The position numbers and the translations under genes were made by a program. Under the pieces are notes generated by a model. The model was not told where the DNA came from. It searched no databases and was given only the letters and a program-made list of their open reading frames with translations. A DNA stretch of 64,000 nt, from contig DVNM01000045.1 in NCBI GenBank assembly GCA_018714405.1, positions 38,855-102,854 on the forward strand, in the 5' to 3' direction. Positions 23,828-32,885 of the stretch are shown piece by piece. The DNA comes from Scybalenecus merdavium (lineage in GTDB: Bacteria; Bacillota; Clostridia; Oscillospirales; Acutalibacteraceae). Each line of letters starts with the position of its first letter. Position 1 is the stretch's first letter.

Positions 23828-24734
23828 TTTGACAAACCTTCGGGACAAAGCGGCGGCGCTTGGTATAGAGCTGAAAGAAAATGAGCCCATGTCGGCGCAC
23901 ACGACTTTTCGCATCGGCGGTCCGGCGAAACTGGTGTTTTACCCAAAAACCCCGCGCGAGGCTGCCGAAGTCGTGCGGCTTTGCCATGCCTGCGGCGAAA
24001 GTCTTGTAACGGTCGGGCGCGGTTCCAATTTGCTGGTCGGCGACCACGGCATTTCCGGGCCGGTGATACTTTTTGCCGGCAATATGGCTGAAATCAGGCT
24101 TGTAGACGAGACAACGGTTTATGCCCAGTCCGGCGCCAAGCTGTCCGATCTGTGCCGCTTTGCACAGCAAAATGCGCTGAGCGGACTGGAGTTTGCCTAC
24201 GGCATCCCCGGCTCCTGCGGCGGTGCGGCGTTTATGAACGCCGGCGCTTACGGCGGCGAAATGCGCGATGTACTGGTGCGCTGCGACCATATTGCACCCG
24301 ACGGCACGCCCGGCTTTTTGGAGGGCGATGCGCTTGCCCTTTCATACCGCAAAAGCGCATATTCACAAAACGGCTGTGTGATCACGGGCATTTACTGCCG
24401 CCTGCAAAAGGGCGACCCGGCCGCCATCCGTGCCAAAATGGATGAGCTGATGGATCGCCGCCGCACAAAGCAGCCGCTCGAGTATCCCAGTGCCGGCAGC
24501 ACCTTTAAGCGCCCGCAGGGCAATTACGCCAGCGCACTGATCGAGCAGTGCGGTTTAAAAGGCCTTTCGGTCGGCGGCGCGCAGGTCAGTGAAAAGCACG
24601 CCGGTTTCGTCATCAACCGCACGGGCATGGCAAGCTGTGCCGATGTGCTGGAACTGTGCCGCCGCGTGCAGCAGACCGTTCTGGAAAAAACGGGCTACCG
24701 TCTGGAGCTGGAAGTCAGGACGGTGGGCGAATGA
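23820..24734 (+). CDS. murB: UDP-N-acetylenolpyruvoylglucosamine reductase MurB
   Basis: 304 residues from a GTG that overlaps the ROK gene. FAD-binding motifs are TTFRIGGPAKLVFYPKT and VGRGSNLLVGDHGI. The substrate/FAD segment is GLEFAYGIPGSCGGAAFMNAGAYGGEM, and the catalytic Ser lies in YPSAGSTFKRP. MurB reduces UDP-GlcNAc-enolpyruvate to UDP-MurNAc with NADPH in peptidoglycan precursor synthesis. It overlaps the next gene by 4 bp (ATGA). Confidence 0.97.
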   Translation: MNDLTNLRDKAAALGIELKENEPMSAHTTFRIGGPAKLVFYPKTPREAAEVVRLCHACGESLVTVGRGSNLLVGDHGISGPVILFAGNMAEIRLVDETTVYAQSGAKLSDLCRFAQQNALSGLEFAYGIPGSCGGAAFMNAGAYGGEMRDVLVRCDHIAPDGTPGFLEGDALALSYRKSAYSQNGCVITGIYCRLQKGDPAAIRAKMDELMDRRRTKQPLEYPSAGSTFKRPQGNYASALIEQCGLKGLSVGGAQVSEKHAGFVINRTGMASCADVLELCRRVQQTVLEKTGYRLELEVRTVGE

Positions 24735-25114
24735 AAATCAAAGTGCTTTCGTTCGGCTTCGGCAACGGCATGGTCGATTATGCCGACTATGTGTTTGATG
24801 TGCGCTGCCTGCAAAACCCGTACTGGGTGGAGTCGCTGCGCCCGAAACGCGGCACAGACGCCGAAGTGGCCGACTATATTTTTTCGCATCCGGAATCGGC
24901 TCTTTTTTTCGGACAGGCTCTGCAGCTCGTGCAAACGGCCGCGTCTCTGGCTGAAAAAAAGCAAAAAGAATTGCTCGTCGTCGCTTTTGGCTGCACCGGC
25001 GGCCATCACCGCAGCGTGGCTTGTGCCGAACGCATGGCGGGCGAGCTGAGAAAACAGTATGACGTGCAGGTGGTTCACCGCGATATCGACAAGGGTGATC
25101 CGCCTGCCGTGTAG
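24731..25114 (+). CDS. Stand-alone RapZ C-terminal domain protein
   Basis: 127 residues from the ATG at 24731, overlapping the murB stop. It matches only the C-terminal half of RapZ/YvcJ: VLSFGFGNGMVDYADYVFDVR, LQNPYW, VAFGCTGGHHRSVACAER and the closing VVHRDI. The N-terminal P-loop GTPase/ATPase domain of full-length RapZ (about 150 residues) is absent here, and no such domain is encoded upstream because murB occupies that sequence. In Firmicutes the usual order is murB/hprK region, yvcJ, yvcK, whiA; here yvcK is also missing and whiA follows directly. The RapZ C-terminal domain is known in E. coli to bind small RNA and glucosamine-6-phosphate. Confidence 0.85.
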   Translation: MKIKVLSFGFGNGMVDYADYVFDVRCLQNPYWVESLRPKRGTDAEVADYIFSHPESALFFGQALQLVQTAASLAEKKQKELLVVAFGCTGGHHRSVACAERMAGELRKQYDVQVVHRDIDKGDPPAV

Positions 25115-25123
25115 GATAGTTGT

Positions 25124-26032
25124 GTGGAGAAAATGTCTTTTGCTTCAGAAGTAAAAAAGGAACTGGCTGCCCGGGTCTATGAAAAAGCATGCTGCAAAAG
25201 GTCGTTTTTATACGGCCTTTTGATCTTTTCCAAGTACTTTTCACAGGCTTCTGTCGGTTGTCAAACCGAAAACCGCACCGTGGCGGAGCTTTACCGTTCG
25301 CTCTTGGCCGACGTGGCCAACGTGCGCTGCAGTCTGAGTGCGTCGGCCTCCGGCAAAATTTACTCCGTCAGCGTCTCGTCGCCGGCTGACTGCCAGAAAG
25401 TGCGCGCCCTTTTTTCGCATGACCGCGGCGAGATCAGCCTGAAAATCAATCATGCCAATTTTGACTGTCCGGACTGTCTCGGTGCGTTTCTGGCCGGTGC
25501 GTTTCTGGCCTGCGGCACAGTTTCCAGCCCCCGCAAGGATTACCACCTGGAGTTTACGGTGCCGCACCTGAACCTGGCAAAAGATTTCTTTCTGTTTCTG
25601 ACCGAGCTGGAGCTTTCGCCGAAAGAGACGAAACGGCGCGGCTACCCGGTCATCTATTTTAAAGAGAGTGAAGCGATCGAGGACTGCCTTTACCGCATGG
25701 GGGCCGGCAACGCCATGTTTGAAATGATGAATGTGGAGATCGAGAAGAACGTGCGCAACGGCGTGAACCGTAAAACGAACTGCGACACGGCAAACATCGG
25801 CCGCACGGCCAAGGCCGCCGCCCGTCAGATCAATGCGATCACGCTGATCCGCGACCGGCGCGGGCTGGACTGCCTGGGGCCGGAATTAAAGGAGCTGGCG
25901 CTTTTGCGCCTGGAAAACCCCGACCTGTCGCTTTCGGAGCTGGCAGAGGTCTGCACCCCGAAACTGTCGCGCAGCGGCATCAACCACCGTCTGCAAAAAA
26001 TTCTGTCGATCGCGCAGGAGCTGCAAAAGTAA
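25124..26032 (+). CDS. whiA: DNA-binding protein WhiA
   Basis: 302 residues from a GTG at 25124 (AGGA 7 nt upstream). The ATG at 25133, matching the conserved MSFxSEVKxEL start, is an equally good candidate but has a very close GGAG. The protein has a degenerate LAGLIDADG homing-endonuclease-like N-terminal part (FLAGAFLACGTVSSP) and a C-terminal helix-turn-helix (LSELAEVCTPKLSRSGINHRL). WhiA influences cell division and chromosome segregation in Firmicutes and sporulation in actinobacteria. It ends in TAATG overlap with dnaE. Confidence 0.95.
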   Translation: MEKMSFASEVKKELAARVYEKACCKRSFLYGLLIFSKYFSQASVGCQTENRTVAELYRSLLADVANVRCSLSASASGKIYSVSVSSPADCQKVRALFSHDRGEISLKINHANFDCPDCLGAFLAGAFLACGTVSSPRKDYHLEFTVPHLNLAKDFFLFLTELELSPKETKRRGYPVIYFKESEAIEDCLYRMGAGNAMFEMMNVEIEKNVRNGVNRKTNCDTANIGRTAKAAARQINAITLIRDRRGLDCLGPELKELALLRLENPDLSLSELAEVCTPKLSRSGINHRLQKILSIAQELQK

Positions 26033-29000
26033 TGTTTACACATCTGCATCTGCATACCGAGTACAGTCTGCTGGACGGCGCCTGCCGTCTCGGCGACCTT
26101 GTTGCGCGCGCAAAAGAACTTGGCATGCAGTCGCTTGCCATCACCGACCACGGCAACATGTTTGCCGCGGTCGATTTTTACCGCGCCTGCAAAAAAGAGG
26201 GCATCCGCCCGATCATCGGCTGCGAGATCTATGTGGCGCCGCGCAGCCGTTTTGACCGCGACAAGGTGCTCGACAAGGAGTACAGCCACCTGATCCTGCT
26301 GTGCAAAAACGAAACGGGCTATAAAAACCTGATCAAAATCGTGTCGCGCGCTTATACGGAGGGCTTTTATTTCAAGCCGCGCGCCGACCACGATTTGATC
26401 GAAAAGCACAGCGAGGGGCTGATCTGCCTTTCGGCTTGCCTGTCGGGCGAGATCCCGCGTGCGCTTTTGGCGCAGGATTACGATCGTGCCAAGGACACGG
26501 CGCTCTGGTACAGCTCTGTTTTCGGCAAAGACAATTATTACCTGGAGCTGCAAAACCACGGCCTGAACGAACAGTTCACGGTCAACGAGGGGCTGAAACG
26601 CATCAGCCGTGAAACGGGCATCGGCCTGGTCGCCACGAACGATGTGCATTATATCCGCCGGGAGGATTCGTTCATCCAGCAGGTGCTCATCTGCATCGCC
26701 ACCAACCATGTGATCGGCGAAGATACCGGCATTGAATTCCATTCAGATGCATTTTACCTGAAGAGTGAAGCCGAAATGCAAAAGGCGTTTCCCGACGTGC
26801 CCGAGGCGCTTGAAAACACGGCAAAGATCGCCGAACGCTGCCGTTTTGACTTTGAATTCGGCAAGACCAAGCTGCCTTATTTTGAAACGCCCGGCAACTG
26901 CGACCATTTTGAATATTTTAAAGACTGCTGCCTGCGCGGCCTCAAAAAGCGCTACGGCGCCTCTGTGCCGGAGTCGTACAAGGAACGCCTTGGCTATGAA
27001 CTGAAAACGATCGAGCAGATGGGCTACACGGATTATTATCTGATCGTGGCCGATTTTGTGCGCTTTGCCAAAAGCAAAAGCATTCCGGTCGGCCCCGGGC
27101 GCGGCAGCGGCGCCGGGTCGCTGGCCGCCTACTGCATGGAGATCACCGACCTGGACCCGATGAAGTACGGCCTGATCTTTGAACGCTTTTTAAATCCCGA
27201 ACGTGTCAGCATGCCGGATTTTGACATCGACTTTTGCTATGAGCGCCGCGGCGAAGTGATCGACTATGTGACCGAAAAGTACGGCAAAGACCATGTCTCC
27301 CAGATCATTACGTTCGGTACACTGGCGGCGCGTGCCGCCGTGCGCGACGTGGGGCGCGCCATGGGCATGCCGTATTCGTCGGTAGACGCCGTGGCCAAGC
27401 TGATCCCGCGCGATTTTCACATTACGCTCGCTGACGCGCTGAAAAAGTCGCCGGAGCTGCGCCGTGCCTGTGCAGAAAACGAAACGGTGAACAAGCTGAT
27501 CGATACGGCGCTGAAAGTTGAGGGCATGCCGCGCAATGCGTCTACCCATGCGGCCGGCGTCGTCATCACGCATGACCCGGTCGAAACGTATGTGCCGCTC
27601 GCCACGAACGACGGCGTGCCGGTCACGCAGTATATTATGACCACGCTCGAGGAGCTGGGGCTGCTCAAAATGGACTTTCTCGGTCTGCGTACGCTGACCG
27701 TGATCGACGACAGTGCCCGTGCAGCCGGCATCGATATACACGCCGTTCCCATTGATGACAAACGGGTCTACGCCCTGTTTTCCGCCGGGCGCACCGAGGG
27801 CATTTTTCAGTTTGAATCCGCCGGTATGAAGCGGATGCTGATGGAGCTGAAACCGAAGCGGCTGGAGGATCTGATCGCCGCCACGTCGCTCTACCGGCCC
27901 GGCCCGGCCGACCAGATCGACCTTTTTGTGAAAAATTCGCACGATCCGTCGGGCATTCAGTATAAAACGCCCCTGCTTGAGCCGATCCTGCGCGAAACAT
28001 ACGGCTGCATCGTCTATCAGGAGCAGGTCATGCAGATTTTCCGCACGCTCGCCGGCTATTCGTACGGCCGCGCCGATATCGTGCGCCGTGCGATGAGCAA
28101 AAAGAAAAAGGATGTCATGGACCGGGAGCGCCGCAATTTTATTTACGGCATCCCCGGCGAGTGCGACGGCGCGCTCAAACGCGGCGTGGATGAAAAGACC
28201 GCCAACGAAATTTATGACCAGATGCAGGACTTCGCCAAGTACGCTTTCAACAAAAGCCACGCGGCCTGCTATGCCCTGGTCGCCTACCAAACGGCGTATT
28301 TAAAGGTGTATGCACCCGCACAGTTTATGGCCGCGCTTTTGACCTCCGTGCTCGATGATTCGGGCAAGGTGGCCAAGTATATCGCCGAGTGCCGTAAAAT
28401 GGGACTGCGTCTTGCGCCGCCGCATGTCAACCGTTCGCAGATGCGTTTTACAGCCGATGGAAACACCATCTCCTACGGTATGCTCGGCATCAAAAACCTG
28501 GGGGCGGATTTTATTCAGGAAATCATTGACGAACGGGAGAAAAACGGCCCCTATCAGGATCTGTTTGATTTTTGTTCGCGCCTTTGCAGCGGCCGTTTCA
28601 ACCGCCGCGCGGCAGAAAGCCTGATCCGCAGCGGTGCGCTCGACGGGCTCGGTGCGAACCGCCGCCAGATGCTGCAGACGCTGCCGTCGCTTCTTTCGTC
28701 GCTCGACGACGTGCGCCAGAAAACGATGTACGGCCAAATCGGCTTTTTCGACTTGGGCGACAGCGACGCCTTCGGCATCAGCCGCAAGCTGCCGGATGTG
28801 CCCGAGTTTCCGGCGTCCGAACTTTTGAAAATGGAAAAAGAAATGACCGGCCTTTATTTTTCCGGCCATCCGATGGGCAAGTACCTGCCGGCGGCGCAGG
28901 CAATGGGCTGCGCGTCAAGCGCCGACCTGTTTGAGGCTGCGCGTGAGCCGGACAGCCGTTACGGCGACCGTGCAAATGTATCTTTTTGCGGCATTGTGCA

Positions 29001-29484
29001 AAAGATCACGCTCAAGCAGACGAAAAAAGGCGAAAATATGGCCTTTGTTTTGCTGGAGGATATGACCGGCGAGATCGAGATCGTTGTGTTCCCCAAGGTG
29101 CTGCAGCGCGCGTCTGCGCTGCTTTATGAGGGCAGTGCGGTTCTGGTGCGCGGCACCCTCTCGCTGGAGGAGGACAAAGCGCCCAAGATCTTGGCCGACA
29201 CGGTGGAAAAAGCGCCGGAAACGGCGCCGGCAAAACAAAAAACGTCGTCGGGGCATTCCAAAAAACGCACCGGGCTTTTTCTGCGCCTGGCGTCGGTCGA
29301 CTGCCCCGAAGCGAAGGCCGTGCAGTCCGTCTTGAACGAATTTGGCGGAAAAAGCGACGTGTATTTTTACTGTACAGATACAAAAAATTACTATAAACTG
29401 AAACAAACTTGTGCATGGAGCGAACAACTTTTGTGCGAACTCGAAAAAATTTTGCCGAAAAACAGCATAATCTTTGTGCAGTAA
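26032..29484 (+). CDS. dnaE: DNA polymerase III alpha subunit DnaE
   Basis: 1150 residues, typical of DnaE1. The PHP domain opens the protein (FTHLHLHTEYSLLDGACRL, ITDHGNMF). The C-family palm carries GPGRGSGAGSLAAYC and MPDFDIDFCYERR, with the catalytic aspartates in DFDID. The fingers and beta-clamp region follow (NKSHAACYALVAYQTAYLK), then an OB fold near residues 985-1060 (GIVQKITLKQTKKGENMAF). It is the replicative or error-prone polymerase subunit. Gram-positives usually also have PolC, which is not in this window. It starts on the last base of whiA. Confidence 0.98.
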   Translation: MFTHLHLHTEYSLLDGACRLGDLVARAKELGMQSLAITDHGNMFAAVDFYRACKKEGIRPIIGCEIYVAPRSRFDRDKVLDKEYSHLILLCKNETGYKNLIKIVSRAYTEGFYFKPRADHDLIEKHSEGLICLSACLSGEIPRALLAQDYDRAKDTALWYSSVFGKDNYYLELQNHGLNEQFTVNEGLKRISRETGIGLVATNDVHYIRREDSFIQQVLICIATNHVIGEDTGIEFHSDAFYLKSEAEMQKAFPDVPEALENTAKIAERCRFDFEFGKTKLPYFETPGNCDHFEYFKDCCLRGLKKRYGASVPESYKERLGYELKTIEQMGYTDYYLIVADFVRFAKSKSIPVGPGRGSGAGSLAAYCMEITDLDPMKYGLIFERFLNPERVSMPDFDIDFCYERRGEVIDYVTEKYGKDHVSQIITFGTLAARAAVRDVGRAMGMPYSSVDAVAKLIPRDFHITLADALKKSPELRRACAENETVNKLIDTALKVEGMPRNASTHAAGVVITHDPVETYVPLATNDGVPVTQYIMTTLEELGLLKMDFLGLRTLTVIDDSARAAGIDIHAVPIDDKRVYALFSAGRTEGIFQFESAGMKRMLMELKPKRLEDLIAATSLYRPGPADQIDLFVKNSHDPSGIQYKTPLLEPILRETYGCIVYQEQVMQIFRTLAGYSYGRADIVRRAMSKKKKDVMDRERRNFIYGIPGECDGALKRGVDEKTANEIYDQMQDFAKYAFNKSHAACYALVAYQTAYLKVYAPAQFMAALLTSVLDDSGKVAKYIAECRKMGLRLAPPHVNRSQMRFTADGNTISYGMLGIKNLGADFIQEIIDEREKNGPYQDLFDFCSRLCSGRFNRRAAESLIRSGALDGLGANRRQMLQTLPSLLSSLDDVRQKTMYGQIGFFDLGDSDAFGISRKLPDVPEFPASELLKMEKEMTGLYFSGHPMGKYLPAAQAMGCASSADLFEAAREPDSRYGDRANVSFCGIVQKITLKQTKKGENMAFVLLEDMTGEIEIVVFPKVLQRASALLYEGSAVLVRGTLSLEEDKAPKILADTVEKAPETAPAKQKTSSGHSKKRTGLFLRLASVDCPEAKAVQSVLNEFGGKSDVYFYCTDTKNYYKLKQTCAWSEQLLCELEKILPKNSIIFVQ

Positions 29485-29508
29485 TCTGTGCGCCGCCATG
29501 CAATTTGC

Positions 29509-29537
29509 TTGACATTTGTGTAACATGCAAGTAAAAT
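29509..29537 (+). promoter_or_regulatory. Promoter of pfkA
   Basis: TTGACA (29509-29514), a 17-bp spacer, TAAAAT (29532-29537), giving a leader of about 75 nt before the ATG at 29618. Confidence 0.85.
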
Positions 29538-29617
29538 ATGTATTTAAGCTCAGCGAATTTGGAAGATTCTGAATAGAATAAAACGAAAGATGTTCAATCC
29601 ACGAGGAGGATTCAGCT

Positions 29618-30586
29618 ATGAAAACGATTGCAGTGCTGACAAGCGGCGGGGATTCCCCCGGCATGAACGCGGCGGTGCGTGCCGTTGTGCGCACGGCCTG
29701 TGAAAACGGCCTGAAAGTTTACGGCGTAATGCGCGGTTACAATGGTCTCATCAACGGCGATATGGTCGAAATGAACCTGCGTTCTGTTTCAGACATCATT
29801 CACCGCGGCGGCACGATGCTCTACAGTGCCAGAAGTCCTGAATTTGCTACGGAGGACGGCATGCGCAAAGCCATTCGCACCTGCCAGGAACGCGGCATCG
29901 ACGGCGTTGTCGTTATCGGCGGCGACGGTTCTTTCCGCGGCGCGCGCGACCTTTCCGAGCGCGGCATTCCGTGCGTCGGCATTCCGGGCACGATCGACAA
30001 CGACATTGCCTGCTGCGACTATACCATCGGTTATGACACCTGCCTGAATACCATTATGGAAATGGTGGACCGTGTGCGCGACACGACCGAAAGCCATGAC
30101 CGCTGCAGCGTGATCGAGGTGATGGGTCGCCGTGCCGGCTACCTGGCGCTGAACGCGGGCATTGCCGTCGGCGCAACCGCTATCTTGATCCCCGAGGTCA
30201 AGGTGGATGTGCAGAAGCATGTTATTGAACGTATGCGCAGAACGCAGAAGACCGGCAAGGTGCATTTCCTGATCATCGTGGCCGAGGGCTGCGGCGTGAA
30301 TGTGGAGGAACTGGCCAAAGACATTCAGGCCAAGACCGGCGTGGAATCCAGAAGCGTTGTTCTGGGCCATGTGCAGCGCGGCGGTTCGCCCACGGTGCGT
30401 GACCGCGTCATGGCCTCCAGAATGGGGCATTACGCTGTGAAGAACCTGCTGATGAAAGGCATCGGCAACCGTGTGGTCGCCGCCCAGAAAGAGCAGGTCG
30501 TCGATTACGACATCTTCGAGGCGCTCAATATGAAAAAATCGATCGATATGGATCTTTACGATCTTGCGCACGAGATCTCTATCTGA
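29618..30586 (+). CDS. pfkA: ATP-dependent 6-phosphofructokinase
   Basis: 322 residues, the bacterial PfkA size. The glycine-rich ATP motif is TSGGDSPGMNAAVRAVV, the catalytic region is GIPGTIDNDIACCDYTIGYDT (with the TIDND catalytic Asp), and the substrate-binding segment is EVMGRRAGYLALNAG. It converts fructose 6-phosphate to fructose 1,6-bisphosphate. The Gly after GGDSP is the ATP-type residue, arguing against a pyrophosphate-dependent enzyme. It has its own promoter, an ACGAGGAGG ribosome-binding site and its own terminator. Confidence 0.97.
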   Translation: MKTIAVLTSGGDSPGMNAAVRAVVRTACENGLKVYGVMRGYNGLINGDMVEMNLRSVSDIIHRGGTMLYSARSPEFATEDGMRKAIRTCQERGIDGVVVIGGDGSFRGARDLSERGIPCVGIPGTIDNDIACCDYTIGYDTCLNTIMEMVDRVRDTTESHDRCSVIEVMGRRAGYLALNAGIAVGATAILIPEVKVDVQKHVIERMRRTQKTGKVHFLIIVAEGCGVNVEELAKDIQAKTGVESRSVVLGHVQRGGSPTVRDRVMASRMGHYAVKNLLMKGIGNRVVAAQKEQVVDYDIFEALNMKKSIDMDLYDLAHEISI

Positions 30587-30617
30587 CCTGAATTTATATC
30601 CAAATTATATCCAAAGC

Positions 30618-30647
30618 AAGCGGTGCGTCTTTTGCACCGCTTTTTTC
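30618..30647 (+). terminator. Terminator of pfkA
   Basis: AAGCGGTGC pairs with GCACCGCTT around GTCTTTT and continues into TTTTT. Confidence 0.9.
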
Positions 30648-30731
30648 TTGGCATGTTTGACAAAAAATTAACAACAGTGCTTCGCAAATTAATACATTCT
30701 GTGCGTTTTTTGTGAATTCGGGAATTACTTC

Positions 30732-30760
30732 TTGAAAAGCTGTAAAGATTAATATATAAT
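30732..30760 (+). promoter_or_regulatory. Promoter of pgk-tpiA-gpmI
   Basis: TTGAAA (30732-30737), a 17-bp spacer, TATAAT (30755-30760), 57 bp before the pgk ATG. Confidence 0.85.
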
Positions 30761-30817
30761 TATTGTGCTTAAAAAAGTGGTAAAGTTTAGCAAATTTATT
30801 TTAGAGAGGTAGATTTT

Positions 30818-32014
30818 ATGGACGCTTTGAATAAGAAAACGGTAGAAGATCTTGACGTACAGGGCAAAAAAGTTCTGGTACGCTGCGATTTTAACGTGCC
30901 GCTGGCTGACGGTGAGATCACAAACGACAAGCGCATCGTTGCTGCGCTGCCGACGATCAAATATCTGATGGAGCACGGTGCAAAAGTTATTCTCTGCTCG
31001 CATCTGGGCCGCCCGAAGGGTGAGTATAAGCCGGAATTTTCGCTGGCGCCGGTCGCAAAGCGCCTGAGCGAGTACCTTGGCAAAGAGGTCAAGCTGGCCG
31101 AGGATCCCGGGGTCGTCGGCGAAAACGCCAAAAAGCTTGCTGCTCAGCTGGCTGACGGCGACGTAATGCTGCTTGAAAACGTCCGTTTCAGAAAAGAAGA
31201 AACGAAAAATGAAGAAAACTTCTCGAAAGAGCTGGCTTCTCTTGCCGACCTCTATGTGAACGACGCGTTCGGCACCGCGCACAGAGCGCACTGCTCCACC
31301 ACCGGTGTGGCGGCTTACCTGCCCTCTGCCTGCGGCTACCTGATCCAGAAAGAAATCAAGTTCATGGGCGAAGCGCTCGCAAATCCGAAGCGTCCGCTGG
31401 TCGCGATTCTCGGCGGCGCCAAAGTCTCCGACAAAATCGGCGTCATCACGAACCTGCTTGACAAGTGCGACACGCTGATTATCGGCGGCGGCATGGCCTA
31501 CACTTTCATGAAAGCGCTCGGCCACAGCATCGGCACTTCTTTGCTGGAAGAGGACAAGGTCGAGCTTGCCGGCCAGATGATGCAGACGGCAAAAGAAAAA
31601 GGCGTTAAGTTCCTGATTCCGGTCGACAACAAGGTCGGTAAAGAATATGACCCGAACACCGAGGCACAGGTCGTCCACAGCGACGAGATCCCGGACGGCT
31701 GGATGGGTCTGGACATCGGCCCCGAAAGCCAGACTCTGTTTGCAGACGCCATCAAGGGCGCCGGCACGGTCATCTGGAACGGCCCGATGGGCGTTTCTGA
31801 GTGGGACAATTTTGCCCAGGGTACGATCGCTGTGGCCAAGGCGGTTGCCGACAGCGGCGCAATTTCGATCATCGGCGGCGGCGACTCGGTCGCAGCTGTG
31901 ACAAAGCTTGGCTTCGCCGACAAGATGAGCCACATCTCCACCGGCGGCGGCGCATCGCTTGAATTCCTGGAGGGCAAGGAACTGCCCGGCATTGCCGCGA
32001 TCGACAACAAATAA
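30818..32014 (+). CDS. pgk: Phosphoglycerate kinase
   Basis: 398 residues. Signatures are VLVRCDFNVPLADGEITND, SHLGRPKGEY and the nucleotide-binding GGGDSVAAVTKLG near the C-terminus, ending in STGGGASLEFLEGKELPG. It transfers phosphate from 1,3-bisphosphoglycerate to ADP, the first substrate-level ATP step of glycolysis. AGAGAGGTAG precedes the ATG. It heads a three-gene glycolytic operon whose codon use is close to that of the ribosomal genes. Confidence 0.99.
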   Translation: MDALNKKTVEDLDVQGKKVLVRCDFNVPLADGEITNDKRIVAALPTIKYLMEHGAKVILCSHLGRPKGEYKPEFSLAPVAKRLSEYLGKEVKLAEDPGVVGENAKKLAAQLADGDVMLLENVRFRKEETKNEENFSKELASLADLYVNDAFGTAHRAHCSTTGVAAYLPSACGYLIQKEIKFMGEALANPKRPLVAILGGAKVSDKIGVITNLLDKCDTLIIGGGMAYTFMKALGHSIGTSLLEEDKVELAGQMMQTAKEKGVKFLIPVDNKVGKEYDPNTEAQVVHSDEIPDGWMGLDIGPESQTLFADAIKGAGTVIWNGPMGVSEWDNFAQGTIAVAKAVADSGAISIIGGGDSVAAVTKLGFADKMSHISTGGGASLEFLEGKELPGIAAIDNK

Positions 32015-32059
32015 TCGAGCCTGAATATAGGATCGTCAAAAGGAAGAAGAGGGATTATT

Positions 32060-32830
32060 ATGAATAAACAGCTTCGCAAAGCCGTTATTGCCGGCAACTG
32101 GAAAATGAACAACACGCCGGCCGAAACAACGGCGCTCATCAACGAAATGAAACCGCTTGTGGCAGATGCCGACTGCGACGTCATCATCTGCGCACCGTTC
32201 GTAGACCTGCAGGCAGCGCTCGACGCCGCGGCAGGCTCCAACATCCAGGTCGGTGCGGAAAACTGCCACTGGGCTGCCAGCGGCGCATTCACCGGCGAAG
32301 TTTCCGCCCCCATGCTTGCGGCAATGGGCGTGCCGTATGTGATCATCGGCCACAGCGAACGCCGCCAGTATTTCGGCGAGACCGACGAAACGGTCAACAA
32401 GCGTGTGCGCGCTGCGCTCGACAACGGTCTGAAAGTGATCCTGTGCGTCGGCGAAGTGCTCGAACAGCGTGAGCAGGGCGTAACGTTTGAGGTCGTCGGC
32501 ATGCAGACGAAGATCGCGCTGCAGGGCGTCAGCAAGGATGAGCTGAAAAACGTCATCATCGCTTACGAACCCGTGTGGGCCATCGGCACCGGCAAAACGG
32601 CCACAGCTGACCAGGCAGACGAGGTCAACGGCTACATCCGCCAGGTGATCGCCGAGCTTTACGGGCAGGATGCGGCAGACGCGTTCGTGGTGCAGTACGG
32701 CGGTTCGATGAATGCCAAAAATGCACAGGAACTTCTTTCCAAAGAAAATGTAGACGGCGGCCTGATCGGCGGTGCTTCGCTCAAAGCGCAGGACTTTTCC
32801 GTGATCGTGAAAGCGGCCAGTGAACAGTAA
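32060..32830 (+). CDS. tpiA: Triosephosphate isomerase
   Basis: 256 residues. Substrate Lys in IAGNWKMNNTPAE, catalytic His in IIGHSERRQYFGE, catalytic Glu in AYEPVWAIGTGKTATADQA (loop 6), and phosphate-binding VQYGGSMNAKNA. It interconverts dihydroxyacetone phosphate and glyceraldehyde 3-phosphate. Its ATG lies behind AAGGAAGAAGAGGG, 45 bp after pgk. A hairpin follows before gpmI. Confidence 0.99.
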   Translation: MNKQLRKAVIAGNWKMNNTPAETTALINEMKPLVADADCDVIICAPFVDLQAALDAAAGSNIQVGAENCHWAASGAFTGEVSAPMLAAMGVPYVIIGHSERRQYFGETDETVNKRVRAALDNGLKVILCVGEVLEQREQGVTFEVVGMQTKIALQGVSKDELKNVIIAYEPVWAIGTGKTATADQADEVNGYIRQVIAELYGQDAADAFVVQYGGSMNAKNAQELLSKENVDGGLIGGASLKAQDFSVIVKAASEQ

Positions 32831-32836
32831 TCAGCT

Positions 32837-32860
32837 TTAGGGCGGCTTTCGCCGCCCTAA
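32837..32860 (+). terminator. Hairpin between tpiA and gpmI, probably a partial terminator
   Basis: TTAGGGCGGC pairs perfectly with GCCGCCCTAA around TTTC and is followed by GATTTTTAT. No new promoter is visible before gpmI 25 bp further on, so read-through is needed. Confidence 0.6.
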
Positions 32861-32885
32861 GATTTTTATATAAGGAGTTTTAAAA

